Part shown: positions 10,430 to 21,269 of the stretch, piece by piece
How the letters are laid out: the number at the start of each line of letters is the position of its first letter
How positions within the stretch are numbered: position 1 is the first letter of the stretch
NCBI GenBank assembly: GCA_039000515.1
Contig: JBCFYV010011135.1
Coordinates: forward strand, 27,848,991-27,912,990
Reading direction: 5' to 3'
DNA: 64,000 nucleotides
DNA from: Timema cristinae
Lineage: Eukaryota; Arthropoda; Insecta; Phasmatodea; Timematidae
Notes under the pieces: model-generated
What the model was told of the DNA's origin: nothing
Databases searched by the model: none
What the model saw: the letters and a program-made list of their open reading frames with translations, nothing else
Made by a program: the position numbers and the translations under genes

Positions 10430-10510
10430 ATAGTTCGATACTATCCGTGGTTTCACGTAACCGTGGTAGATCTAGGAACGAATTAACTTCGGATATGTAG
10501 GCCTCACATT
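10430..10510 (-). mobile_element. pogo/Tigger-like element, right end
   Basis: TATCCGTGGTTTCACGTAAC, then GGTAGATCTAGGAACG and TTCGGATATGTAGGCCT, resembles the right end of pogo/Tigger elements. It faces the left end near 7.94 kb. If they belong together, the original element was later filled by the array and the LTR-like segment. Confidence 0.5.
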
Positions 10511-12050
10511 ACTTCTTTCTTGAGTGTTTGTTGGATATTGAAGTTTGTTTATACTGTATTTTTCGGTTTGTTATAAAGTATTGCGTCAAATGATGATACA
10601 AGCAGTATAAAGTATAAATTTTTCAAAGCGTTTGTATGGTTATTCATGATCATATTAATATAGGCTTGAGTGTTGTTGAGCTTTTTTCTGGCATCAGACC
10701 AAAATTTTAATATGGCAAAAAAAACATTAAAATATTTTAATTGGCTATAAATTAATTGTTAATCAGAATACCCACATGACAACTTAGCGTGGAAATAACT
10801 AGTTTATAAATTAATAATCCATCCAAAATTGTATTGTAATTTAATTTTATTATTCTTTGAAGATTTGGTTGAGTTTAGTTAGTTAATTTTGTATTATGAA
10901 CGCATAAAAAAATATTTTCTCTAATTATTATACTTAGCTACAGGTATAGTAGTTATATTTTTTACTGAATTATATATTTTTTAAGTTGTCAATTCTCTTG
11001 TCATTGTTTCACAATATTTCGCTTTTGTTGCGGTGTTTGATTAATGCAAATTTACTTAATCGTGTGCTGATATAATTAGTTGGTTTAGAGAGTGCAAGTT
11101 AAGAACGTACATCACACGCCAATCAACTCTGTGATACAGATGACTAGAAATAGTAAATTAACACCAACACTATTGCACGTGGATCATTTCTGATTAAACA
11201 TTAATGGAGATAAAGAGTTAATAGAAGTTCCTAATACTGAACATTGGTGAGATATTAAATGATATTTGAATAAAAACTGCATTGAAAAGGCCGTTTTTTT
11301 GACCATTTTAGAATGTCTTCACAGATAAGCACTGTGCACAAATCTTCATTCTGTCATAACAGGGACATACTGTAGTTATTAACAAGAAACTTTGTCGCTT
11401 TGTCCCCCATCGTCACCGCGGGAAATGTCGAGTAATCATTCAAATACGAATGTACTGCACACATTTCTTGTCTTTTCCTTTCCAGCTACTCCCATATCTC
11501 GCGCGAGCCGGGAGCTGAGTTGGAACTGATATCACTAACGCTCTTAAACACCTCAAATAAATAAATAAATAAAATTCCTCAAGAGGGAGGGGATGCCAAA
11601 AATTTGGCAGTTGAAAGATGAGGGAGCAGTGACTGACGGATCGAACCGGAAGAGGATGCTGGTCTCGCTGACAGATGCAAACCTGTGAGATGAAGATTAA
11701 TAATAATAGTGTTGGTGTTGGGGTGGGCAAACTTCACCAAATAGAAACTGACAGTGACGAGACGTGCTGTCTTAGGTTAAGTTAGCTCGTAAATTCTGTT
11801 GGCCAATTAATAATTATCTAAGAGATACGAAATAAAAGGTATAGTAGATATTTAACTAGATCCTATATTACAATATTAGAATGATTTTTTATGTTATTGT
11901 ATACAAAACATGTTTTTAAAAATTATAATGCCAGAATTGTAGGGAAAATTAAAAATTAACATTAACTTGCATTTTTTTTAAACCTACATAAAACATAATC
12001 GCCTGAAAAGGGTGGGTGGATTTTTCTCAAGTATCTAAACTCTTCCTATA
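10511..12050. other. AT-rich, no gene
   Basis: At 11060-11100 a fragment GTGCTGATATAATTAGTTGG matches the end of SINE-F at 12.9 kb. A (TAAA)n run lies near 11555-11575. The 96-codon minus frame at 11440-11730 is low-complexity and unsupported. Confidence 0.45.
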
Positions 12051-12061
12051 CCTACTATAAA

Positions 12062-12172
12062 TGTAAAGTATCCATACCTTTCTTCGTGCACTAGAAATGA
12101 GTAAAGTATATCTTTCTTCCTGCACTAGAAATGAGTAAAGTATCTATATCTTTCTTCGTGCACTAGTATCGA
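12062..12172. repeat. short tandem repeat, ~40-bp unit, 3 copies
   Basis: Three copies of a unit holding TTTCTTCGTGCACTAG and, in two copies, AAATGAGTAAAGTAT. Confidence 0.75.
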
Positions 12173-12412
12173 TAAAGAGCTTACATCAAGGATAAATCAT
12201 TGGACTTGGTTGAAAACAGGAAGTGCACTAGTTACATAAATAAAATGTAACTTTGACCTTGAACAAAGATATACAAAAACATTGATAGAAACGGACTAAA
12301 GTGATTACATCGTTTTGTTTCAAATCAACCGGGTGCCCAAAAAGAAGTTTCTCATACGTTTTCCAGGCGAATTCTGACGCTCTTATTTAAAATGTAATTT
12401 AATTAATTAATT

Positions 12413-12634
12413 TAGCACCACATCTTACTACCCACTTGGGTTATACGCTTTACACTCATAGGTTAGAAATAGGGAAGGTTGAATTTAGAGGAAGTGAACC
12501 AACATTTGCGTGGAGGGAGAGTGGAAAACACATTTAGGAAAACCACTCCAAATTGGCCCAACCGAGATTCAAACCCCGATCTCCCGTCCTCGGCAGTCTA
12601 GCTCAATACTAAACTAGCGCGTTACCGAGGTGGG
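12413..12634 (-). mobile_element. SINE-B copy
   Basis: On the minus strand: head TAACGCGCTAGTTTAGTATT, B box GGTTTGAATCTC, body CACGCAAATGTTGGTTCAC, tail ACCCAAGTGGGTAGTAAG. A short internal deletion removes part of the head. Confidence 0.85.
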
Positions 12635-12774
12635 TATTTAAAATGTACTATTTTAATCTCACCCGGTTATGTTGGAATTCATATATGAGTGGTGGCCTGG
12701 TATTCTCACAGAGACATAAAAAAAAAAAATTACATCCTCCGTCCGGGTTGTAATTTTTAATTATAGTGGTTGTC

Positions 12775-12965
12775 AAGACATTATCTCAGTTGGTGGCGTG
12801 TCTGTCTACTGAGCTAAAGGTTCAGGGTTTGATTCCCGGCATGGCCAAAAAACTCATCATCGGTGACGAATTAACGCGCAAGGGGCTTGGTGGTGTCTCT
12901 TCTTATAGATTTAGTTTAGTCATGTGCTGATATAATCATTCGGTTCAGAAAGTGCACATTATTAT
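12775..12965 (+). mobile_element. SINE-F, tRNA-derived head
   Basis: A box-like TATCTCAGTTGGTGGCG and B box-like GGGTTTGATTCCCGG. Its 3' part (GTGCTGATATAATCATTCGG) differs from the A/B/C tail and recurs as a fragment near 11.07 kb. A second head copy lies near 24.2 kb. Confidence 0.6.
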
Positions 12966-13255
12966 TATTATTAGCACCGCGTCTTACTACCCGTTCGGGT
13001 TACACGCACTTACACTAACCTGTAATGGTAAGGTGATTGCGAGATTAAATGGAGGACCTACAGTTTAACGTGTGATCCGAACCACGGTGGAGGCCTGGCA
13101 TTCCCCACATTCACAAGTTGTGATTAATACAAGTCTTGTCAGAGGTGAAGGAAGGGTTTGGCAATCAGATAAATCTGTGCCGGGACCGAGGATTGAACCC
13201 CGGACCACCCAGCACAGAAGTCTGAACACCTTACCCCTAAACCGCCAGGTCACCT
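12957..13255 (-). mobile_element. SINE-A, full length
   Basis: Complete head, body and tail in minus orientation, tail toward the left with (AAT)n. The head reads GGTGACCTGGCGGTTTAGGG. Opposing open frames over the body are shadows. Confidence 0.95.
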
Positions 13256-13334
13256 ATAATTATATTATATATGTTTATACCGGTAGGAGAAACCATTTAT
13301 AAAATACAATCTTATTTTTATACTGTAAACATTG

Positions 13335-13550
13335 ATAACATTTGAATAAATTATATATATTATAATATATATGTATATTATAATATTATAATATATTATA
13401 ATATATATGTATATTATAATAATATTATAATATATTATAATATATATGTATATTATAATAATATTATAATATATTATAATATATATGTATATTATATATT
13501 ATATGTACATTATAATAATAATAATATATATGTATATTATATATAGGCCT
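13335..13550. repeat. AT minisatellite
   Basis: About four units of roughly 50 bp built from TATTATAATATATATGTA. Highly palindromic AT-only DNA. Confidence 0.9.
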
Positions 13551-13659
13551 ACATAAAAAGAGAAGACGGTGGATCACATGGTTTGACGTATGAATACATG
13601 AAAGTGAAGCTTCTAGCTTCTCTAGCTGTCTTCCTACGAGAGTTGTACTCCACTCAAGT

Positions 13660-13770
13660 GGAGTAAAGATGAGTAAGGTAGAATATAGAGGAAATGTAGC
13701 CGTGATTCGAAACCTCGTAACTCTATGATCTGGACAATTAGTTCACGCATCCATGGGTGCAAGTTAAATA
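13660..13770 (-). mobile_element. SINE-C fragment
   Basis: Carries the body-to-B-box core only (GAGTAAGGTAGAATATAGAG, then GATTCGAAACCTCG). Tail and middle are lost. Confidence 0.55.
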
Positions 13771-13917
13771 ATACAGAATAAAAAAAATAGACAAATCAAA
13801 AGTCGAATTTGTAAATTTATAAAAAAACAAAAGTTAAGCTACATCTATAGCCTATTGACAGTAAAAATAGACTTTTTAGTATTATCAAATACAAGTGGAG
13901 TAGTCTAATATTTTTTT

Positions 13918-14150
13918 ATCAACGCGTCTTACTGCACATTCAGGTTATACACTTATGTACTTATAACAATAATGGTTTTTAAAATGGGAGGAGTTATATT
14001 TATACGAAATGTACCCGCATTTTCACGGAGGGAGAGTGGAAAACTTTTTTTTTAAACCTCAGTACACCCGACCAAGATTTGAACCTCGATCTTTCCGTCA
14101 TCAGCAGTCTAGTCTACTGTGAGAATAGCGTTAGACCATGTGGCCACCGA
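13918..14150 (-). mobile_element. SINE-C copy
   Basis: Minus strand: head GGTGGCCACATGGTCTAACG, B box AGGTTCAAATCTTGG, body and a tail containing CCTGAATGTGCAGTAAGACG. Confidence 0.8.
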
Positions 14151-14670
14151 AGAGGGTTTAGTCCATTTTTACAAACAATTTATTAAGTTATAGGTGCCAA
14201 AATTAAAACTCCGTATGTCGACAATAAAAGCTGCATGTCAGATGGGCTTGACGTATGAATAAATGGAAGTGAATCGGATGACTTTTTTAAAAATGTTAAC
14301 TAAAGCTCTTTCTAAGACTGAATATAAAATTTAAATAGGAAATAAAAAGGGATTAAAAAGACAAGTCTACTAAAAAGCTAATACGCACAGCAAACGTTCA
14401 GATAACCAGCGTTTGGTGATTTGTTATTTAAAAATTTGATTAAACATAAAATTGAGCTGAAAATTATAAACATGTACTTTCTTATAAGATTAAACACCTT
14501 ATATTTTAAGTTCTATGATAAAAAAAAAGTTAAGGAAAGAAGACGCTAGCTCATTTTCAAGGACGTTCCACGCAAAAAGTCTCTGTTCTAGGATTAAATA
14601 AAGTAAATGGTTAGATAGACAGATCCGGCTTTCCTCTAATAAATAAAGCGGTTCCTTAACAGGGTCATAC
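14151..14670. other. AT-rich unassigned sequence
   Basis: No gene. At 14630-14650, GGCTTTCCTCTAATAAATAA slightly resembles the edge of a 78-bp unit, but one short match is not enough to call it. Confidence 0.4.
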
Positions 14671-14671
14671 C

Positions 14672-15175
14672 AGAACATTCTAAGATAATAGAGGATTGTT
14701 TTGGTGGTTTTGAAGCTTCAGAATTGTTATTACCATAGGAAATAGAGTAGTATATAAGGAAATGGTGTGATTATGTACGTATATACTACCGTATTAATTA
14801 TGGTAATGTCAGTTATGAAGCTTCAAAACCACTAAAACAATCCTCAACTATCTTAGAATGTTCTGTTGTTACCCTCACACTGCTGTATTTCTTGTGGTAA
14901 TGTCAGTTCTGACGCTTCAAAACCACTAAAACAATCCTCAACTATCTTAGAATGTTCTGTTGTGACCCTCACATGCTGTATTTCTTATGGTAAAGTCAGT
15001 TCTGACGCTTCAAAACCACTAAAACAATCCTCAACTATCTTAGAATGTTCTGTTGTGACCCTCACACTGCTGTATTTCTTATGGTAATGTCAGCTCTGAG
15101 GCTTCAAAACCACTAAAACAATCCTCAACTATTCTTAGAATGTTCTGTTGTGACCCTCACACTGATGTATGTTTA
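14672..15175. repeat. 94-bp repeat: one inverted unit then four direct units
   Basis: The first unit (14672-14745) runs AGAACATTCTAAGATAATAG then GTTTTGGTGGTTTTGAAGC. From 14815 the reverse complement appears four times with a 93-94 bp period (TTCAAAACCACTAAAACAAT at 14821, 14915, 15008 and 15102). The layout looks like an inverted-repeat element whose right arm was then tandemly copied. The open frame across it is an artefact. Confidence 0.9.
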
Positions 15176-16090
15176 TTTTATTTTGAAAAAGGCGGTAACC
15201 CTAGTGGAGGCTGACATCACTTCAAATTCATAAATGAAACTGTTCCTTTGGCACGTCTTAAAAACCTTCAGCCACCCAATCGTAGGGCCAGGGGAAGCGA
15301 GGAAGGGGGAGAGATAATATTTCCACCTACGCGATGACGTCACACCATGGCGTCACGTGCAAATATTAGTCGACTTTTTATTTTATTGTTGGTGCAAGAA
15401 TTAAAACTCAAGGACAAGGTCACACGGCGTGGTATAGAAATAATGACACAGGACCCGACCTTGCCCGCTGTTATTCTCATCAGCCAGAGAACAAGGAAAG
15501 GGGGGAGGGTGTTAGAGGGGGGTGTAGATGTCCACTATTAATACCTATTAGCAAAGGAATCAAATTTGTTATTCACTTGCAATGATAGTTGAAGGAGATG
15601 TGGGTGTGGGGAAGGGGGTTGGGGGAGAAGGGAGGGTTAGAGGAAATACGTAGCTATGCTCGTTTATTTGTCCTCCCACTTACTCACTTGCCCCCCCCCT
15701 ACCCCCTACCTCACCCTTTCCACTGACGGAATAATTGGCACTTGATTCAATGTCACGTTCAAGGTTAATGATTACTTAACGCTTAAATGTTGAAATGTGT
15801 ATGTGATCATGTCGCGTTTTATGGCGCGACATCCTGATGTTGGAAAAAAAAAAATGTACTTTAGAAGCTGTGGGGAAATTTTGGAAATTTGACTGGAGGT
15901 TTGTAAGATACAGATGTCAAAATTAAAACTGTTACATTATCTTGTTTTGTTGGGAACTTGAAATTGAGGTACTTTTTATTACAGTTTTCATATGACAAAA
16001 AAGTGTCTGGCTAAATAAATCAAGTATTATTTCAATAGTTTAGTTGATATTTTTACACTTGGTAATTTCTGGTGGTATTTGAACAGAAAT
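15176..16090. other. no gene; GC-rich patch and AT-rich DNA
   Basis: 15290-15740 has GATGACGTCACACC, CAAGGACAAGGTCACACGG and several G/C runs. The 64-codon frame at 15347 has no recognised domain. Confidence 0.4.
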
Positions 16091-16099
16091 AAACCAAAA

Positions 16100-16205
16100 T
16101 CAAAAGGCCTGTTTAAATTCCGCAAAGCCTGCGATAGATATTCAAGAGCCTATTGAGTTTGCCATGTGTAGAAAATTAAATTTAACGTATATACTTAAAG
16201 CAATA
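16100..16205. mobile_element. decayed arm of long-TIR MITE
   Basis: Preserves GATAGATATTCAAGAGCC, GTTTGCCATGTGTAGAAAAT and TTAAATTTAACG in the expected order. The left arm is gone. Confidence 0.5.
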
Positions 16206-16229
16206 TTTTATTCATTTTTGCAATTACCA

Positions 16230-17670
16230 TAGCTTTCCAAAATAAGGGGGCCGCCCTGGAAAACGAGAAATTGCTGCGCAGACGTTCAGATCCAACGAAA
16301 TATTTAATCATACGATGCGTTATTTCAAAATATAGTTTACACTAAAATAAAGTTGAAATATTCCAACAGGGCTCTCATTTCTTTAACAACCTTATGTTTT
16401 GAGTTTTATTAATAGAAATAAGTGTGTGAAAGTGTGACATTCTGATAATATTCGCGGAGCTACGAGACTAGTCTTGATGAAAAAGGGCTCTAGATTTAGC
16501 CTCAATCTAATAAATGCAGTCATTGTTTGATATTTGAGAACTAGCAGCGAGCTTTCCTCTTTACTTGAGATAAGAAGTTTCCTCTAACAAATACAGTCAT
16601 TGTTTGATATTTGAGAACTAGCAGCGAACTTTCCTCTTTACCTTAAGATAAGAAGTTTCCTCTAACAAATACAGTCATTGTTTGATATTTGAGAACTAGC
16701 AGCGAGCTTTCCTCTTTACCTTGAGATAAGAAGTTTCCTCTAACAAATACAACCATTGTTTGATATTTGAGAACTAGCAGCGAGCTTTCCTCTTTACCTT
16801 GAGATAAGAAGTTTCCTCTAACAAATACAGTCATTGTTTGATATTTGAGAACTAGCAGCGAGCTTTCCTCTTTACCTTGAGATAAGAAGTTTCCTCTAAC
16901 AAATACAGTCATTGTTTGATATTTGAGAACTAGCAGCGAGCTTTCCTCTTTACCTTGAGATAATAAGTTTCCTCTAACAAATACATTCATTGTTTGATAT
17001 TTGAGAACTAGCAGCGAGCTTTCCTCTTTACCTTGAGATAAGAAGTTTCCTCTAACAAATACAGTCATTGTTTGATATTTAAGAACTAGCAGCGAGCTTT
17101 CCTCTTTACCTTGAGATAAGAAGTTTCCTCTAACAAATACAGTCATTGTTTGATATTTGAGAACTAGCAGCGAGCTTTCCTCTTTACCTTCAGATAAGAA
17201 GTTTCCTCTAACAAATACAGTCATTGTTTGATATTTGAGAACTAGCAGCGAGCTTTCCTCTTTACCTTCAGATAAGAAGTTTCCTCTAACAAATACAGTC
17301 ATTGTTTGATATTTGAGAACTAGCAGCGAGCTTTCCTCTTTACCTTGAGATAAGAAGTTTCCTCTAACAAATACAGTCATTGTTTGATATTTGAGAACTA
17401 GCAGCGATCTTTCCTCTTTACCTTGAGATAGAAGTTTCTCTACAATACAGTCATTGTTTGATATTTGAGAACTAGCAGCGAGCTTTCCTCTTTACCTTTA
17501 GATAAGAAGTTTCGTAGTTTCTTTCCACCTCTTTCTTATAGACTCGACAAAGGGTGGTTGTAGATGAAGGTTGAAAGAGAGTATAATATTAGACAGAACA
17601 AAGAAGTAGTTCCAGAAAACGTGTGGCCTGTCAGTGATTGATACTTTCTCTCTGACCGAGGCAGTCGCCT
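16230..17670 (-). mobile_element. 78-bp minisatellite element, copy 2
   Basis: The most regular copy. Tail-side flank (16230-16510) includes AAAAGGGCTCTAGATTTAGCC. The array (16515-17512) has about 13 units. Head-side flank (17513-17670) ends CTCTCTGACCGAGGCAG. The 245-codon minus frame is the array itself. No transposase, RNA gene or coding exon lies inside. Confidence 0.9.
16515..17512 (-). repeat. tandem array, 78-bp unit, ~13 copies
   Basis: Units are close to identical. Two adjacent units share ACCTTCAGATAAG in place of ACCTTGAGATAAG, and another has GATAATAAG. Confidence 0.97.
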
Positions 17671-18078
17671 TAAGAACTCATCTCATGGCAGATTAATCGG
17701 GAAATTAGTTAGGATATTATGAACGAACTAGCAGACGAGTCAAAGTGCGGTTTACTCCTTTCTCGGCCTTGACAACAGTGTAATTGGGATTACAAAAAAA
17801 AAAAAAAAAACTTCAATATTGTAATATTTTTCTTTTAATAAAGTAAAACTGTTTCACTGGTTTCGGTTCCTGTGTTAAAAAAAAAATCTTCGATAGCTAT
17901 CAAGTGGGCTGTAAGATGCAGTAAACAAGAGTCAACACAGGAAACAAAATAAATCCGCAAGCCGTTATCACAATCGACCTTTGTCACCGGTTGATGAATA
18001 ATCTGACATTACTGCACAGGCTGTTGGGAAAACCGGCTTCCAGAGAACTTATAGTGGACGAATAAATATTTCACATTT
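17671..18078. other. unassigned sequence
   Basis: A17 run near 17795, otherwise unremarkable. No gene. Confidence 0.45.
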
Positions 18079-18079
18079 A

Positions 18080-18438
18080 GTGCTGTTGCACACGTACCGA
18101 TATTATCGGTGTCGGTATCTGTGTAATAACGATATCGGTGGTAGTGAGATTCCATGTAATCTTATAGCCCTGTTGCACACGATACCGACACGACAGCATT
18201 ATCGCGACTACTACTGACGTGTCGGTGCCATGTCGGCGGCCCCCTCGATAAATACACCGATATCAGTGCGCAGAGCAGGGAGCCATGTTGTTTGCTCGCC
18301 AACATCCACAAAACTGCCTATGCCTCTCAAGCACGATAGCGATATTGTCGTTATGTGTGCAACAACTCCACGCCAGTATCGGTGTTAATAACGATATCGG
18401 TGCCGACACCGATAATATCGGTACGTGTGCAACAGCAC
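18080..18438. mobile_element. TIR element with a related element nested inside
   Basis: Outer inverted ends GTGCTGTTGCACACGTACCG and CGGTACGTGTGCAACAGCAC are almost perfect. Inside, a second set of similar ends (CTGTTGCACACGATACCGAC at about 18173 and TATGTGTGCAACAACTCC at about 18370) suggests a sister element inserted into it or a palindromic expansion. The arms are rich in ATATCGGTG words. The superfamily is not assigned because the target-site duplication is unclear. The 62-codon frame at 18285 is not credible. Confidence 0.75.
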
Positions 18439-18584
18439 TTGGTTGTTTTATAAAAACGTTTCTTTGTATTTAAATGGTGAGCTAGTCATGAAAAAAGGAG
18501 AATTCAGTGATTATTCAGATATAACCAATGGGAGCGGTGGAATTAAAATAAGGCCTTAAGGTATGCTTGAAAAAGCATATTTTC
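18439..18584. other. unassigned sequence
   Basis: Nothing recognised. Confidence 0.4.
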
Positions 18585-19177
18585 GCAGTGTTTTTTTTTG
18601 TAATAGCAAAACATTTTTTTGTCCAAAATAAATCAAATAGTTCTCCAGTAGAAATATAGTTTAATTTTCTTCACATGTTGATATCAACAGTTTATTATTA
18701 TTTATTTATTATTATTATTATTATTAGCACCGTTCGGGTTTTACGCTTAAGTACTAATTACACTAATTGATTAGGAATTGGAAAGGTTGAATTTAGAGGA
18801 AATGAACCCGCATTTGTGTGGAGGGAGGGTGGAAAACCATTTAGGAAAAACCAGCCCTCAGTTCACCTGACCAAGATTCGAACCTTTCCCCGTCCTCGGT
18901 GGTCTAAGCTCAACACGAAACTAGCGCGTTAGCTAACTACGCCACCGAGGTGGGTATCAACAGTTGTTGAATATCTGTATAGGAGTGTCCTGTAATTTAA
19001 TGACAACTTTTTCTCTTTATTTGAAAAGTTTATCATTTAATGCTGCTATGCTTATGACAAATATTCAACAACTGTTGATATCATTACGCGAAGAAAATTA
19101 AAACTTTTGTTTTTACTGGAGAATTGTTCGATTTATTTTGACAAAAAAAAAAAGTTTTTCTATAAAAACTGCCAAAA
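18585..19177. mobile_element. long-TIR MITE split by a SINE
   Basis: Left arm (18585-18692) and right arm (18956-19177) are separated by SINE-B. The arms carry CAACAGTTGTTGAATATCTG and AATATTCAACAACTGTTGAT. Removing the SINE and one copy of ATCAACAGTT restores an uninterrupted MITE. Confidence 0.85.
18693..18955 (-). mobile_element. SINE-B inserted in a MITE
   Basis: The 10-bp direct repeat ATCAACAGTT at 18683-18692 and 18956-18965 marks the target-site duplication. Minus strand: head GGCGTAGTTAGCTAACGCGC, B box AGGTTCGAATCTTGG, tail AAACCCGAACGGTGCTAAT. A short deletion shortens the tail. Confidence 0.92.
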
Positions 19178-20140
19178 TCACTTCTTCTATTTACGTTCCC
19201 AACACTCCCACCTTGAGGCACCAGTTTTGGTCTTGTTTTGGTTCGCCGGTGATAGGGAGGAAAGAAAGTAGTTCTAATCCCCGTTGGACGTTTCAAGGTG
19301 TTTTCTTCCTAAATAGTTCCCCAACGATTATCACCAAACAAATAAGGGTACATGTAAACCCATTCACCTAAATCTCTATTTCTCCTTCCACCAGAAAATC
19401 CTCGTTACCCAACCAAAGCGAATATAGAATACGCAAATGCGGCCACACCTCCTCTTAAAAGACAACCTTCCTCAAACCTATCACCCGACTGGTTAGTAAG
19501 ACACGCAGGGTTAAAAAAAAAGAAAGAAACGGTATCAAATTTCCGTATTGCGTGATTCCCTTGATTTGGACAAATAGCCAAGGTCATTCCACGCAATTCG
19601 AGTGATTATTTCGAGCGGGTGAAGACATGGTTGGGGTTTATGGGCCCCCAGTTGGCAACGCAGCCTCGTTTTGTTTTCCTCTGCAAGCACGTTGAGTACT
19701 TTGGCGGATATAGACTGAAAATAATTATGTTCTATAGCTCAACTACGGTAAGAGTGTAGCTTAGTGACAGCAGAGGGTTCTTTATTGAAAACAAGGTCCG
19801 GGGTGGGGGGGGGGGGGTGTTGGTGGCACATCCACCATTGCTGAAAGTTAAAAAAAAATCTAAGTGATTAACAGTTCTAGAAGCTATTAGAAATGGTTTT
19901 TTTTTCATGGTAAAATAACCCCCTAGCTGCCGAAGCTAGGAAAATTTCTAAATTTTAACACCTCTAAAAGCTATCTGAAGTGCTTTTTGTGGTAACACAG
20001 CCCCCTAATTTGTATTTGTATCTTAATTTTGATATTGTTTTAACCATAAATAAAGCCATGTATATTTTGTTCATAAAATTTCGCAAGGGGTTTTGGACCC
20101 CCCAAACCCCCTCTGGCTACGAGCTTGATTGCAAACATTA
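19178..20140. other. no clear gene; decayed SINE-like fragment
   Basis: 19245-19345 has AGTTCTAATCCCCG, then TTTCTTCCTAAATAGTTCCC, the order of a very decayed SINE-C. A G14-type run lies near 19807. 19905-20110 is AT-rich. No gene. Confidence 0.4.
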
Positions 20141-20148
20141 GCTGAAAG

Positions 20149-20903
20149 CAGGGGGTGGATTTACGCATAGGCCTAGTAGACACGTGCCTACGGCAGTAGA
20201 TTTTAGGGGCGGCAAATTTTGAATGACAAATACATATGTTTCTGATAATTAAAATAATTTTATTACTTCATCGTGTGTGTGATTTTTGGGTTTGCTGTAT
20301 CTGCGTACCAACATGACAGAGGATCGCCTTAGTTCACTGGCAATGTCTTATGAAGGGCGCTTATTGTATAAGGGATATGTCTGTCATCACCGACCATCTC
20401 GCTCAGAAGAAATATACTATAGACTATATACTATATTTTTTTATTGTGTACACGTTAATATTTTATCTGTAGTAACATGTTCTATATTATATTAATGCAG
20501 ACTTTATATTTTTAAATTACGGTATATATTTGAATTTTTCTGTTGTGATAATGTAAGAGTATTTATCTCAATTTTTCAAGTCTTTGCGTGGATTCTTACT
20601 GTTTTTAAAACCTCACTATAATAAATAATAAAATAATGTAAGCACTTTTTTTTCCGTCATTCCACAGATAGCACTTGTGTGCATGGTATGTGTGTAGGTG
20701 TATGAGGGTTGGTAGGGGGTAAACGGGGATTTAGAAGGGGGTAAATTAAGGTAGACAAAGTGAGCGGCAAATTATCTAGTGCCCTATGAGCGGCTGAGGA
20801 GATGGCCAGACTGGGCGAGCGGGCGAGTGGGCGAGCTAGTGAGCGAGCAAGTGACTAAAATTATCTTGTGCCTATAGGGGGCATAGTCTTACATCCGCCA
20901 CTG
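20149..20903 (+). mobile_element. non-autonomous hAT element with transposase remnant
   Basis: Ends CAGGGGGTGGATTTACGCAT and TCTTACATCCGCCACTG are inverted relatives of the hAT form CAGTGGCGGATNTACG. The flanking 8-mers GCTGAAAG (20141-20148) and GCTGGAAG (20904-20911) differ at one base, the 8-bp duplication expected for hAT. Near 20295-20360 the plus frame reads YLRTNMTEDRLSSLAMSYE, which matches the conserved C-terminal segment of hAT transposases. The rest of the transposase is absent. Confidence 0.85.
20300..20365 (+). pseudogene. hAT transposase C-terminal remnant
   Basis: About 20 residues with the family phrase TMTEDRLSSLA-like (here NMTEDRLSSLAMS), from the dimerisation region of hAT transposases. 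Nothing upstream in frame continues the domain, so it is a relic kept inside a deletion derivative. Confidence 0.65.
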
Positions 20904-20997
20904 GCTGGAAGTATTATTAGAATCGTTTGATAACATTTAATATTGATAATATAGTTTAATTTTTCTTCTTAAATCAACACCCCTAAGCCAGGTTAGG

Positions 20998-21225
20998 TGG
21001 CCGCGTGGTCTAAGGCGTGACTCTAGTAGTAGATTGCCCATGGCACGGAGATCAGGGTTCAAATCTCGATCGGATGCACAGAGGGCGTTTTCCCCCTATA
21101 CCTTCACACAAATGCAGGTACACTTAATCTAAATGGAATCTTCCTCATCCTAAACACATCAACGTAAATCAGTAGCCTATATATGCGAATAGCCTGATTG
21201 AGTAGTAAGACGACCTGAAAAATAG
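20998..21225 (+). mobile_element. SINE-C copy
   Basis: Head GTGGCCGCGTGGTCTAAGGC, B box GGGTTCAAATCTCG, body CACACAAATGCAGGTACACT, tail GCCTGATTGAGTAGTAAGAC. Confidence 0.85.
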
Positions 21226-21269
21226 ATCCTTTAGATAGAAGTGAAGTGGGCGTGAGACAGACTATTTTT

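Noticed and set aside
12775..12850. Functional tRNA gene
   Set aside because: Head only; the sequence continues into a SINE body and the arms do not close.
16643..17380. 245-codon open frame of 26-residue repeats (MTVFVRGN...)
   Set aside because: The 78-bp unit is divisible by three and happens to lack stops in this frame. The frame begins and ends with the array, breaks in other copies, and has no non-repeat coding context.
20760..20870. Short GAGCG/GCGAG repeat as a regulatory array
   Set aside because: Few irregular units inside a hAT relic; better read as decayed low-complexity sequence.
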